A DNA stretch of 64,000 nucleotides. It comes from Actinomyces sp. oral taxon 897 (GTDB lineage: Bacteria; Actinomycetota; Actinomycetes; Actinomycetales; Actinomycetaceae). This document shows positions 8,402 through 17,385 of this stretch, one piece after another. Position 1 is the stretch's first letter, and the number at the start of each line of letters is the position of its first letter. The notes beneath the pieces are model-generated. The model saw only the letters and a list, made by a program, of their open reading frames with translations, did no database searches and was not told where the DNA came from. The stretch lies in contig NZ_CP027236.1 of the NCBI RefSeq assembly GCF_002999235.1, forward strand, positions 248,001 to 312,000, given 5' to 3'. The position numbers and the translations under genes were made by a program.

Positions 8402-9882
8402 GCGCCGTGACCGCCCCCGACTCCGCCAGCCGTGTCCCCGCCGGGGAGGCGCCCCTGGGCGCCCTGGTCTGCCCCGAGCCCTCCGAGCGCCCCGACCTGT
8501 GGCCCACGACGGTACGGCGTACCGCCTCCGGCGAGCTCGCCCTGGGGGGCCTGGGCGTCTCAACGCTCCTGGAGCAGGCCTCCACCCCCGTCTTCGTCCT
8601 GGACGAGGCCGACTTCCGGGGCCGCGCCGCCACCTGGAGCGCCGCCATGGCCGAGGAGTTCTGGGAGGGGTACGGCATGAGGGGCGGTGAGGCCTTCTAC
8701 GCCGGCAAGGCCTTCCTGACCACCTCGGTGGCCCGGATGGTCCTTGAAGAGGGCATGGGCATTGACACCGCCTCGCGCGTCGAGCTGGCCGTGGGCCTCA
8801 AGGCCCTGGTGCAGGTCGACGGCCCGCAGGCCGCCACGGCGGCCCGGCGCCTGGGGCTGCACGGCAACGGCAAGACCGCCCAGGAGGTGGCCTCAGCCGT
8901 GCGCCACCGCGTGGGCCACCTGGTCATTGACTCCGCCGAGGAGGTCGGCCACGCCGTCGCCGCCGTGCGCCGGCTCAGGAGCAGCGGCGACCTCGGGGCG
9001 GGGGAGCGCGCCGGGGTCATGGTGCGTCTGACCACCGGCATCCACGCCGGGGGGCACGAGTACGTCGCCACCGCCCACGAGGACCAGAAGTTCGGCCTGT
9101 CGGTGGCCACCGGCGCCGCCCGCCGCGTCATTGACGCCGTCCTGGCCGCCGAGGAGCTCACCCTGACCGGCCTGCACTCCCACATCGGCTCCCAGATCAT
9201 GGACCTGGCGGGCTTCCGCAAGGCGGTCGAGGTGGTGCTGCGCCTGCGTCACGAGGTCGCCGCGGAGGGCGGCTGCCTGTGCCCGGAGATCGACCTGGGC
9301 GGCGGCTACGGCATCGCCTACACCGGCGCCGACCCGGTGGCCCCCACGGCGGCCGAGGTGGCCCGCGCCCTGGCCGAGGCCGTGCGCACCACCTGCGCCG
9401 AGCTGGGCGACGAGCCCCCCCGCGTCTCGGTGGAGCCGGGCCGGTGCGTCGCGGGCCCCAGCCAGGTCACGTTCTACACCGTCACCGGGCTCAAGCGCGT
9501 CGAGCTGGGGGAGGGGACCTGCCGGCTCTACGTCAGTATCGACGGGGGCATGAGCGACAATATCCGCCCCGCCCTGTACGGGGCCGCCTACACCGCGCTG
9601 CTCGCCAGCCGCCGCCCCGACCCGGCAGCCGGCCTGGTGCGCTGCCGCGTGGTGGGCAAGCACTGCGAGTCCGGCGACGTCGTGGTACGGGACGTGGACC
9701 TGCCCGCCGACCTGGCCGTCGGCGATGTGCTGGCCGTACCCGCCACGGGGGCCTACGGGCGCTCCATGGCCTCCAACTACAACCTCTTCACCCGCCCCGG
9801 TGTGCGCTGGGTGCGCGAGGGGCGTTCCGGTTGGGTCCTGCGGCCCGAGACCGTGGAGGACCTGCTGGCCCTGGAGGGGTAG
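8398..9882 (+). CDS. lysA: Diaminopimelate decarboxylase
   Basis: PLP enzyme making L-lysine from meso-diaminopimelate, 494 residues. The PLP lysine is in YAGKAFLT (about residue 103), with [16 protein letters not shown], the substrate-binding [10 protein letters not shown] and [10 protein letters not shown] all in the order expected of LysA. The start GTG at 8398 overlaps the argS stop (GTGA); GTG 8407 is a weaker alternative. argS-lysA coupling followed by hom-thrB is the common actinobacterial order. Here that continuity is interrupted by the 10.1-14.1 kb insertion. Confidence 0.95.
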   Translation: MSAVTAPDSASRVPAGEAPLGALVCPEPSERPDLWPTTVRRTASGELALGGLGVSTLLEQASTPVFVLDEADFRGRAATWSAAMAEEFWEGYGMRGGEAFYAGKAFLTTSVARMVLEEGMGIDTASRVELAVGLKALVQVDGPQAATAARRLGLHGNGKTAQEVASAVRHRVGHLVIDSAEEVGHAVAAVRRLRSSGDLGAGERAGVMVRLTTGIHAGGHEYVATAHEDQKFGLSVATGAARRVIDAVLAAEELTLTGLHSHIGSQIMDLAGFRKAVEVVLRLRHEVAAEGGCLCPEIDLGGGYGIAYTGADPVAPTAAEVARALAEAVRTTCAELGDEPPRVSVEPGRCVAGPSQVTFYTVTGLKRVELGEGTCRLYVSIDGGMSDNIRPALYGAAYTALLASRRPDPAAGLVRCRVVGKHCESGDVVVRDVDLPADLAVGDVLAVPATGAYGRSMASNYNLFTRPGVRWVREGRSGWVLRPETVEDLLALEG

Positions 9883-10100
9883 GGTTACCCTGCCGACCTC
9901 GGGGGTGACGTGTGCCGTCCCGGGAGCGGGCCGGAGGCCTCCGACGGGGCGGCCCTCCCCACCACAGGGCCGGCGGGGGTGGGTGAGACTCAGGGATGAC
10001 CTCAGGGATCTCCCCTACTCCTTGAGGAGGAGACATCTCCGGGATGAAATCCTCCCTTTGGGGCTGTCAGGGGCGGGGCGGCCCTGGACATACTGGCGTC

Positions 10101-10364
10101 ATGAGCGCCACACTGTCCTCCCTCGAGTCCACCATTGACCCCCGTACCGTCCGCGGCTGCCGTGAGCTCGCTCTTCAGCGCGCCATTGCCGAGGGCGTGG
10201 CCGCCGGCAGCGTCGTCGGCCTGGTTGCTACCGCCCTGGCGTTTGCCATCTTCCACGTCACCATCGGCATTGTCGCCCTGCCGGTGGGTATCGCCCTGTT
10301 CGTCACCGCCTACGTGTGGCCCCTGACCCGCGGCTCCCGGCCTCGTAGCGCCCGCCGCCACTGA
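10101..10364 (+). CDS. Small membrane protein of unknown function
   Basis: 87 residues from ATG 10101. A short amphipathic N-terminus precedes two closely spaced hydrophobic segments: a Gly/Val/Ala-rich one near residues 38-54 and one ending in FVTAYVWPL near 57-75. The tail is basic (RPRSARRH). I do not recognise a family. It lies alone between lysA and the NTPase gene with its own terminator, so it is probably an independent transcript. The upstream 218 bp carry repeated CAGGGAT words but no obvious operator. Confidence 0.6.
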   Translation: MSATLSSLESTIDPRTVRGCRELALQRAIAEGVAAGSVVGLVATALAFAIFHVTIGIVALPVGIALFVTAYVWPLTRGSRPRSARRH

Positions 10365-10366
10365 CC

Positions 10367-10428
10367 GCCCGGGGAGGGACGGCGCCGCGGGCTCGGCGCC
10401 ACACTGCCGACGCCGCCCCTCCCCGGGC
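10367..10428 (+). terminator. Hairpin terminator after the small membrane protein
   Basis: 12-bp perfect stem GCCCGGGGAGGG (10367-10378) / CCCTCCCCGGGC (10417-10428) begins right after the stop codon, with a GC-rich loop that can fold further. Confidence 0.65.
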
Positions 10429-10493
10429 CCGCACCCCCGGGGACTCCCCGCACCTGCCGGGGAAGCACCCGGGTGAGGTGCAGATCGCACTGG

Positions 10494-10499
10494 TAGAAT
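10494..10499 (+). promoter_or_regulatory. Extended -10 promoter, leaderless start of the NTPase gene
   Basis: TGGTAGAAT provides an extended -10 (TAGAAT at 10494-10499). The ATG at 10507 lies seven bases after it, where transcription should begin, and no ribosome binding site is present. The NTPase/TPR module therefore appears to have its own promoter and a leaderless mRNA. Confidence 0.55.
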
Positions 10500-10506
10500 C
10501 CTCGCC

Positions 10507-11787
10507 ATGGGTGTTACCGACCGGGAGTACCGCAAGGCCTTCTATCGTGCCGTCAACCTCCATCAGGGAGCTCACATGATGACCGAGGAGGAGCAGTTCG
10601 AGCGGTACTACGTGCCCGTCTACGCGCACGACGACGGCCCTGCCGGACCAGACCTGGTCAAGGAGATGGCGACGGCCATTGACTTCACTGTCGGGGGCTC
10701 GGTACAACTGCTGTCAGGCTACCGCGGAGCCGGTAAGACCACCGAGCTCATGCGCCTGCGACGCGACCTCGACCGTGACGCCTACGTCCCCGTGTACATG
10801 GATATTGAGGACTACCTCAATACGGAGCTCCCCCTCGACGGCGGTTCTCTTCTTATCGCGCTCGCGGCAGGTTTTGTCGACAACTGCGAGGAGGCTGCTG
10901 TCCCACGGCAGAGGCTCGTCGCGCGGATGAAGACCTTCCTTGACCGCCTTGACATCAGGGGGGAGGCTGATGCGGCGGCGTCGGCGGGTCCGGTCGGTCT
11001 CGACATTAAGGCCACCCTGCGCGACGACGAGAGCTTCCGGGCCCGGGTCGCCAAGGCCCTGGAGTCCAATCGGAAGGCATTCAAGAAGGAGATGCATACC
11101 TTCTTCCAGGGGGTGGTCGCGGCCATGCCCTCCGGGAAGACCCCTGTCTTTATTGTTGACTCTATTGACCACTATCGTGGGAGGGCGGCGGTCTTCAACG
11201 AGGTTCGCGACTCCGTCGAGTCGGTCTTCTCGACCTACTCCTCAGAGCTGGCGCTACCCGGTATGCACGTGATTTACACGGTCCCAATCTATGCTAAGCC
11301 CACAGGGTGGGAGGGGCAGATCTGGCCCGTCCTCAATGTCAAGGTTCAGGAGCGTAGTGGAGGTGACTGCCGGGAGGGGATGGACCTCCTGCGTCAGGTA
11401 CTGGTCAGGCGTGCCCCGGATGGTGACCTGAAGCGGCTCCTGGGAGACCAGGCCGACCGGGTTATACGAGCCTCAGGCGGCTTGTTTCGCGAGCTCTTCC
11501 GTCTGGTGTCCGCGCTTCTGCTGAAGGACGGTGCGCTTCCGGTGAGCACGGGGGATATTGACCAGGTAGAGCGTCAGCAACGTTCATACGCGGCCGCGGG
11601 GCTCACGGAGGAGCAGTGGGACATTCTGCGAACAGTACGTCAGACCGGACAACTACGGGTGCCGCGTGAGCGAACCTCCGAGGCGTGGACGCTTCAGGCC
11701 CTTGGGTATGTCCTGTGCTATCGTAACGGGGTGGTTGACTGGTACGGCGTCCATCCTCTTCTGGACAAGCTCCTGGACGAGGCGTGA
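10507..11787 (+). CDS. P-loop NTPase (AAA/STAND-like), partner of the TPR-repeat protein
   Basis: 426-residue NTPase. Walker A is GYRGAGKTT (about residues 71-79) and a Walker B-like VFIVDSID lies near 214, followed by a sensor-type segment containing MHVIYTVPIY. The C-terminal 70 residues look like a winged-helix domain. No transmembrane or nuclease motif is visible. It is separated from the downstream repeat protein by one base, so the two are co-translated. Codons are visibly less GC-biased than in argS or hom (for example TCT ATT GAC CAC TAT CGT), consistent with acquisition. My inference is a signalling ATPase of a conflict or defence module; an alternative is a regulatory ATPase with unknown output. 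Confidence 0.8.
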   Translation: MGVTDREYRKAFYRAVNLHQGAHMMTEEEQFERYYVPVYAHDDGPAGPDLVKEMATAIDFTVGGSVQLLSGYRGAGKTTELMRLRRDLDRDAYVPVYMDIEDYLNTELPLDGGSLLIALAAGFVDNCEEAAVPRQRLVARMKTFLDRLDIRGEADAAASAGPVGLDIKATLRDDESFRARVAKALESNRKAFKKEMHTFFQGVVAAMPSGKTPVFIVDSIDHYRGRAAVFNEVRDSVESVFSTYSSELALPGMHVIYTVPIYAKPTGWEGQIWPVLNVKVQERSGGDCREGMDLLRQVLVRRAPDGDLKRLLGDQADRVIRASGGLFRELFRLVSALLLKDGALPVSTGDIDQVERQQRSYAAAGLTEEQWDILRTVRQTGQLRVPRERTSEAWTLQALGYVLCYRNGVVDWYGVHPLLDKLLDEA

Positions 11788-11788
11788 T

Positions 11789-14113
11789 ATGCCGTCTCAG
11801 GAATCTTCCGAGGCGGTCAGTGCTGACCAGGCCTGGTCGGACTTGCGTCACCACCTGGAGTGGACCAGGCACGAGCCTACGGTTGTGTTTATTGCCGCTC
11901 AGTCTCGGGACCAGTCTGATGACCTAAGGAATAGGACTGCCTTGTGGTGTCGTAGGAACCGTGAGCAGTGGACGCCACGTGAGGCAGAGGGATCTGCTGA
12001 CTGGCTCCGACGCAAGCTGCCGATGCCGGGCGTCCTCTGGTTGGATCTCTGGGCGGAGGAGCGCTACCTCACGGAGAATCTCCACGTGCTCAACGAGCTG
12101 CGCATTCGCCTGTCCTGTCCGGGAGGCGGGTGCCTGGTCGTCTGCGGGCCGGTATCCCTGCTGAGGGAGACTGCTCGTGAGGCCGCGGACCTGTGGTCTG
12201 TGCGTTCCTTCGCACATATTGTGCGTACCGCGCTCCCGCCCCTTGTCTCCGCGCGTCCGGCAGTCGATAGTGCGAGCTGGCAGGAACTCGCGGGAGGTGA
12301 GAAGTACAGTCTTACCTGGCGTCTGACGGTCCCGGAGCAACTGCGTACTCCCGAAGCTAGTGCGGCACTGCAGGAGGTCAGTCGGTCCCGCTTCCTGCTG
12401 CCCGCGGATCCTGCGGGAGCCCGTCAAGTCCTGGATGATGCCAGGGTCGGAAAATCCCTGGTCCAGCGTATTGTCTTTGGTCTTACGCGAGCAGAGGTTT
12501 CTGGCTTGCTCGGTGACGGGGTTGGCGTCGAGGCAAACCTCGCCTCTGTCGTCTCCGTCCTACAAGAGCTTCCACGCGGCTTTCGTGCTGACGTGTCCGG
12601 TGTCGTGAGACAAATTGGGGAGGTCTTTGGCGCTTATAATGCAGCCGCTGAGGCTGCAAGAGATTCCCTGGGGGTTGCGCGTGAGTTGGTTGAGCTGCTG
12701 GGTACGCCGGAGTCGCGCCGCGACCTGTCCTTCTCATTGAACAATGTGGGGCGTGTGGCGGAGCTGCGTGGTGATCTCGGTGAGGCCGCCGACTGCTTCC
12801 AGGAGTCTCTGGGGGTTGCGCGTGAGTTGGTGGAGCTGCTGGGTACGCCGGAGTCGCGCCGCGACCTGTCCGTCTCATTGAACAATGTGGGGCGTGTGGC
12901 GGAGCTGCGTGGTGATCTCGGTGAGGCCGCCGACTGCTTCCAGGAGTCCTTGGGTGCGCGCCGTGAGTTGGTGGAGCTGCTGGGTACGCCGGAGTCGCGC
13001 CGCGACCTGTCCATCGCATTGGACAACGTGGGGAGTATGGCGCGGCGGTGTGGTGATCTCGGTGAGGCCGCCGACTGCTTCCAGGAGTCTCTGGGGGTTG
13101 CGCGTGAGTTGGTTGAGCTGCTGGGTACGCCGGAGTCGCGCCGCGACCTGTCCATCGCATTGGACAATGTGGGGCGTGTGGCGGAGCTGCGTGGTGATCT
13201 CGGTGAGGCCGCCGACTGCTTCCAGGAGTCTCTGGGGGTTGCGCGTGAGTTGGTGGAGCTGCTGGGTACGCCGGAGTCGCGCCGCGACCTGTCCGTGTCC
13301 TTGGACAATGTGGGGCGTGTGGCGGAGCTGCGTGGTGATCTCGGTGAGGCCGCCGACTGCTTCCAGGAGTCCTTGGGTGCGCGCCGTGAGTTGGTGGAGC
13401 TGCTGGGTACGCCGGAGTCGCGCCGCGACCTGTCCATCTCATTGAACAACGTGGGGAGTATGGCGGAGCTGCGTGGTGATCTCGGTGAGGCCGCCGACTG
13501 CTTCCAGGAGTCCTTGGGTGCGCGCCGTGAGTTGGTGGAGCTGCTGGGTACGCCGGAGTCGCGCCGCGACCTGTCCTTCTCATTGAACAATGTGGGGCGT
13601 GTGGCGGAGCTGCGTGGTGATCTCGGTGAGGCCGCCGACTGCTTCCAGGAGTCTCTGGGGGTTGCGCGTGAGTTGGTGGAGCTGCTGGGTACGCCGGAGT
13701 CGCGCCGCGACCTGTCCATCTCACTGAACAACGTGGGGCGTGTGGCGCAGTGGCGTGGTGATCTCGGTGAGGCCGCCGACTGCTTCCAGGAGTCCCTGGA
13801 GGTTGCGCGTGAGTTGGTGGAGCTGCTGGGTACGCCGGAGTCGCGCCGCGACCTGTCCGTATCCCTGAACAATGTGGGGCGTGTGGCGGAGCTGCGTGGT
13901 GATCTCGGTGAGGCCGCCGACTGCTTCCAGGAGTCCCTGGAGGTTGCGCGTGCGCTAGCGGACGAGCGGGGAACTCTTCAGGCTCTCAAGGATCTGCTGA
14001 CAGTCTTGGCACACCGCTCCCGTATTGCCGATAAAGCAGGGGACACGGCAGTAGCCGGTCAGTTGACTGACGAGGCACGAAGACTCGATGCTGTCGTCAC
14101 GGGCGGCTCCTGA
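11789..14113 (+). CDS. TPR-repeat protein with nine near-identical 47-residue repeats
   Basis: 774 residues from ATG 11789. Residues 1-290 form a globular region without a P-loop; it contains VLWLDLWAEE, CLVVCGPVSLL and an ADLWSVRSF motif resembling that seen before TPR arrays in STAND-type proteins (recalled, not searched). Residues 293-715 are nine tandem repeats of exactly 47 residues (core RRDLSxSLxNVG, then RGDLGEAADCFQ), each a TPR-like helix pair. One clearly diverged repeat and a short tail follow. The family is TPR/NB-ARC-type sensor. Near-identity of the repeats at DNA level is unusual and implies recent homogenisation. The gene follows the NTPase by 1 bp. Likely role: recognition or scaffold subunit for the NTPase. 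Confidence 0.85.
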   Translation: MPSQESSEAVSADQAWSDLRHHLEWTRHEPTVVFIAAQSRDQSDDLRNRTALWCRRNREQWTPREAEGSADWLRRKLPMPGVLWLDLWAEERYLTENLHVLNELRIRLSCPGGGCLVVCGPVSLLRETAREAADLWSVRSFAHIVRTALPPLVSARPAVDSASWQELAGGEKYSLTWRLTVPEQLRTPEASAALQEVSRSRFLLPADPAGARQVLDDARVGKSLVQRIVFGLTRAEVSGLLGDGVGVEANLASVVSVLQELPRGFRADVSGVVRQIGEVFGAYNAAAEAARDSLGVARELVELLGTPESRRDLSFSLNNVGRVAELRGDLGEAADCFQESLGVARELVELLGTPESRRDLSVSLNNVGRVAELRGDLGEAADCFQESLGARRELVELLGTPESRRDLSIALDNVGSMARRCGDLGEAADCFQESLGVARELVELLGTPESRRDLSIALDNVGRVAELRGDLGEAADCFQESLGVARELVELLGTPESRRDLSVSLDNVGRVAELRGDLGEAADCFQESLGARRELVELLGTPESRRDLSISLNNVGSMAELRGDLGEAADCFQESLGARRELVELLGTPESRRDLSFSLNNVGRVAELRGDLGEAADCFQESLGVARELVELLGTPESRRDLSISLNNVGRVAQWRGDLGEAADCFQESLEVARELVELLGTPESRRDLSVSLNNVGRVAELRGDLGEAADCFQESLEVARALADERGTLQALKDLLTVLAHRSRIADKAGDTAVAGQLTDEARRLDAVVTGGS
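12665..13933 (+). repeat. Nine tandem 141-bp coding repeats
   Basis: Nine in-frame units of exactly 141 bp start at 12665, 12806, 12947, 13088, 13229, 13370, 13511, 13652 and 13793. Most of each unit is identical at nucleotide level, including long blocks such as GAGCTGCTGGGTACGCCGG. Variation is confined to five short blocks: repeat residues 3-5, 23-24, 26, 30-31 and 33-35. Confidence 0.97.
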
Positions 14114-14455
14114 CCGTGCTCCGGCTGCGGTGGTTGCCAGCTCGGCCCCTTAAGTAGCCCGCCGGGCCTCGTCGGCGCCGTCGAGGGCGCCGCCCGTCCG
14201 GAAGCGGCACGAAGGCCCCCATGACGTCCCCAGAAGACGCATGTGCCGCCTCCCCCGGAGCGGCACGGCGGGCGCGGGTGGCCTGCTCGGCCTCCTCCAG
14301 GTGCTGCCTCCCTGAGGGGAGGCGCGGGCGAAGAGGCACCGCGAGCGGGCGCCCGCGTGGGCACGAGGCGGCGCACTGTGGTGTTGACCCCTATGCTGGG
14401 CCACGACGTCCTCGCCCTCCGGCGAACCCTCTCCTTCAAAGCAAGGTGGTCCCCC
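14114..14455. other. Intergenic region before hom
   Basis: 342 bp without a convincing gene. A TATGCT hexamer at 14392-14397 could be the -10 of the hom promoter. The rest is GC-rich with no operator, tRNA or riboswitch that I recognise. It marks the right edge of the NTPase/TPR insertion. Confidence 0.4.
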
Positions 14456-15790
14456 GTGACTGAGCAGCCCCAGCCGACACCCTCCCTGCCCAGTGGCCTA
14501 CCCGTGCTGCGGGTCGGCGTCCTGGGCTCCGGCACCGTCGGCACCCAGGTGGTCCGGCTCCTCCTGGAGCAGGCCGACGACTTCGCCGCCCGCAGCGGCG
14601 CCCGCATGGAGATCACCGGCATCGCGGTGCGCGACCTGGGCGCCCCCCGTGACAGCGCCGTCCCCCGGGCCCTCCTGACCGACGACGCCACCGCCGTGGC
14701 CACCGGCAATGACATCGTCATTGAGCTCATTGGGGGCATTGAACCCGCCCGCACCCTCATCCTGGCCGCCTTCAGGTCCGGCGCCAGCGTCATTACCGGC
14801 AACAAGGCCCTTATTGCCGCCCACGGCCCCGAGCTCTACGACGCCGCGGCCGCCGCCGGCACCGACTTCTACTACGAGGCCGCCGTCGCCGGTGCCATCC
14901 CCGTGGTCTACGCCCTGCGCGAGTCCATGGCCGGGGACCGGGTCACCAGCGTGCTGGGGATTGTCAACGGCACCACCAACTACATCCTGGACGAGATGAG
15001 CACCAAGGGGCTGTCCTTTGAGCAGGCCCTGGCCACCGCCCAGGAGCTGGGCTACGCCGAGGCCGACCCCACCGCCGACGTCGACGGCCTGGACGCCGCC
15101 GCCAAGGCCGCCATTATCGCCTCCCTGGCCTTCCACACCCGGGTGGGTCTGTCCGACGTCCAGGTCGAGGGCATCCGCGGCGTTACCGCCGACGACATCC
15201 GCGAGGCCCACGCCTCGGGATGCGAGATCAAGCTCCTGGCTGTCGCCCAGTACCGTGACGACTCCCACGCCCGGGGCGTGTCCGTGCGCGTCCACCCCTC
15301 ACTGGTGCCTGCCGACAACCCCCTGGCCTCCGTCCACGGAGCCTTTAACGCCGTCCTCATTGAGGCCGAGGCCGCCGGACGCCTCATGTTCTACGGGCAG
15401 GGCGCAGGCGGGGCGCCCACCGCCTCCGCCGTCCTGTCCGACGTCGTGGCGGCCGCCGCCCACCGCGTCCACGGTGGCCAGGCCCCTCGCGAGTCCAGCT
15501 ACGCCGACCTGCCGGTCCTGGGACCCGAGTCCGCCATCACCCGCTACCAGGTCCAGCTGCGCGTGGACGACCAGCCCGGGTCCCTGGCCGCGCTCGCAGG
15601 TGTGTTCGCTGGCAACGGAGTGTCCATTGACTCGGTGCGCCAGAGCGCCTACGTCGGTGGACACGACGCCATTGTGACGATAGTCACTCATCCTGCCAGT
15701 GTCTTCCACCTGGACGCCGCCGTGGACGGCCTGCGCCGGGAGGACCGGGTGCTTGAGGTCGTCTCCGTCCAGCGCGTCGAGGGGCAGTGA
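14456..15790 (+). CDS. hom: Homoserine dehydrogenase
   Basis: NAD(P)-dependent reduction of aspartate semialdehyde to homoserine for threonine and methionine synthesis; 444 residues. Dinucleotide motif VGVLGSGTVG (about 21-30), catalytic region with GNKALIA and GIVNGTTNYIL, and EADPTADVDGLDAAAK all match the family. A C-terminal ACT domain (from about residue 365, RVDDQPGSLAALAGVF) suggests feedback regulation by threonine. GTG 14456 is chosen for the AAGGTGG ribosome site 7 bp upstream. It overlaps thrB by 4 bp. thrC, often between hom and thrB in relatives, is absent here. Confidence 0.96.
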   Translation: MTEQPQPTPSLPSGLPVLRVGVLGSGTVGTQVVRLLLEQADDFAARSGARMEITGIAVRDLGAPRDSAVPRALLTDDATAVATGNDIVIELIGGIEPARTLILAAFRSGASVITGNKALIAAHGPELYDAAAAAGTDFYYEAAVAGAIPVVYALRESMAGDRVTSVLGIVNGTTNYILDEMSTKGLSFEQALATAQELGYAEADPTADVDGLDAAAKAAIIASLAFHTRVGLSDVQVEGIRGVTADDIREAHASGCEIKLLAVAQYRDDSHARGVSVRVHPSLVPADNPLASVHGAFNAVLIEAEAAGRLMFYGQGAGGAPTASAVLSDVVAAAAHRVHGGQAPRESSYADLPVLGPESAITRYQVQLRVDDQPGSLAALAGVFAGNGVSIDSVRQSAYVGGHDAIVTIVTHPASVFHLDAAVDGLRREDRVLEVVSVQRVEGQ

Positions 15791-16692
15791 CCATGCGCCT
15801 GTCCGCTGAGCGTGCCGCCGTGCGGGTCCCCGCGACGACGGCCAACATGGGTCCCGGGTTCGACTCCTTCGGCATGGCCTTCCGCTACTACGACGAGGTC
15901 GAGGTTCGCCCCGTCGTGGGCGCCACCCACGTGGACGTCAAGGGGGTGGGGGCCGGCATGGTCCCCACCGACGACACCAACCTGGTGGTCCGGGCCCTGC
16001 GCGTGGGCCTGGAGGTGGCCGACGCCCCCCAGGCGGGCTTTGAGATGCGCTGCGTCAACCGCATCCCCCACAGCGCCGGCATGGGCTCCTCGGCCAGTGC
16101 CGCCCTGGCCGGCCTCCTGCTGGCCCGGGGCCTGATCAGCGAGCCGCAGGCCCTGGACGACGACACCGTCTTCGCCCTGGCCACCGACTTCGAGGGGCAC
16201 CCCGACAACGTGGCCCCCGCCCTGTACGGCGGGGCCACGGTGGCCTGGGTCGACGCCGAGGGGGCGCCCCACGCCGCCCCCATGCCGGTGGACTCCCACC
16301 TGCCCGTGAGCCTGCTCGTGCCGCCGGACACCACGCGCCTGTCCACCGAGGAGGCCCGCATGGTCCTGCCCGACCTCGTCCCGCGCGCCGACGCCCTGTT
16401 CAACACCTCCCGGGCCGCCGTCCTCATGCTGGCCCTGGCCTCCCGCCCCGACCTGCTCATGGCAGGCACCGAGGACCGCCTCCACCAGGAGTACCGACGC
16501 GGCGTCCTGCCCGCCTCCATGGCGGTGGTGGACTCCCTGCGCTCCCAGGGCTACCCGGCGGTCGTCTCCGGAGCCGGTCCTACCGTGCTGGTGCTGGCCA
16601 CGCTCAGCGACCAGGTGTGCTTCTCCCTGGAGCGCAGCGGCTGGCTGGTGCTGTCGCCCAGCATTGACATGACCGGCGCCGTCCTGGTCTAA
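15787..16692 (+). CDS. thrB: Homoserine kinase
   Basis: GHMP kinase phosphorylating homoserine to O-phosphohomoserine, 301 residues. N-terminal PATTANMGPGFDSFGMA, the ATP loop IPHSAGMGSSASAALAG (about residues 95-111) and SGAGPTVLVL near the C-terminus are diagnostic of ThrB. The GTG start at 15787 overlaps the hom stop (GTGA); ATG 15793 is a possible internal alternative. Threonine would then need a thrC located elsewhere in the genome. Confidence 0.96.
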   Translation: MTMRLSAERAAVRVPATTANMGPGFDSFGMAFRYYDEVEVRPVVGATHVDVKGVGAGMVPTDDTNLVVRALRVGLEVADAPQAGFEMRCVNRIPHSAGMGSSASAALAGLLLARGLISEPQALDDDTVFALATDFEGHPDNVAPALYGGATVAWVDAEGAPHAAPMPVDSHLPVSLLVPPDTTRLSTEEARMVLPDLVPRADALFNTSRAAVLMLALASRPDLLMAGTEDRLHQEYRRGVLPASMAVVDSLRSQGYPAVVSGAGPTVLVLATLSDQVCFSLERSGWLVLSPSIDMTGAVLV

Positions 16693-17385
16693 GCCGACGG
16701 CGGGCGGACCGGCCCGCCGACCCGCTCAGTACCAGATCCGGCCGTCGTGCACCGTCCGGTCCGGGAGGTTCTCCTTCATCTTCCCGGTAAGTCCCCCGGA
16801 CAGGAGCTGGCGGCGGCCGATCGTGTAAACCCCTGTATTGGGGTGGCCTCCTCCAGCGCGGCACGGGCCCACGGGGGCCGGGATCCCCGGAAGCGACGGG
16901 ACCCTCGCGCACGGAGGACAGCGCCTGTTGCGTCGCTTCGAGGACCACGTAGTCGATTACGAGGTCGATTATTGGTATCCCTGGTGCTGGTAGGTAGTTG
17001 TGGCAGATAATATTCTATTATTCTACAGGCGCCCGGGCGGCAAAGCCCGGTACCCGGGACCTGTCGCCGACCGCGCCCGCGGTTCCGCGGGTTAGGGGAG
17101 ACGGAGGTAGCCGCCTCCTGCCAGCAGGATTCCTCACCGTCCGGGCAGCCGTCGTAGGCGCGTATTAGTGAGGAAGGTCCGTACGGGCTGGGACTCACGT
17201 CCTCGCCGAGGCTGCTATTGTGGACCCCGACGACGCCTGCGGACCGAACCGCCGTCAGCACCAGGTCTGGCCACGAGCCGTTGATCCTCAGGGTGCGTGA
17301 CTCCCCGTGAGACCTGCTCCGGGCAGTCCGTCGTCGATCCTTCCGCCAACGCCGTCCCGGCGTTCACCACATCGTAAGGACACTC
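16693..17385. promoter_or_regulatory. Long leader/promoter region upstream of rho
   Basis: 693 bp with no convincing CDS. An isolated AT-rich dyad lies at 17005-17024 (AGATAATA, TTC, TATTATTCT), preceded by two direct GTCGATTA repeats around 16953-16972. GATAAT inside the dyad could be a -10 for rho with a leader of over 350 nt. Long leaders before rho fit autogenous control, but no known riboswitch is recognisable. A good ribosome site (TAAGGAC) sits just before the GTG start. Confidence 0.45.

Noticed and set aside
9883..10100. Riboswitch in the lysA downstream gap, suggested by repeated CAGGGAT words
   Set aside because: The words are short and I could not align them to any known riboswitch core; lysine riboswitches are long and lie upstream of genes.
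12483..13872. Two long antisense open frames (over 400 codons) across the TPR repeats, rich in Pro/Ser/Arg
   Set aside because: They arise because the 141-bp repeats contain no stop in those frames. Composition is unlike any protein family, and the sense frame has coherent TPR motifs.
16776..17261. 161-codon minus-strand frame upstream of rho
   Set aside because: No ribosome site, no domain features and mixed low-complexity composition. The region is better explained as the rho leader.
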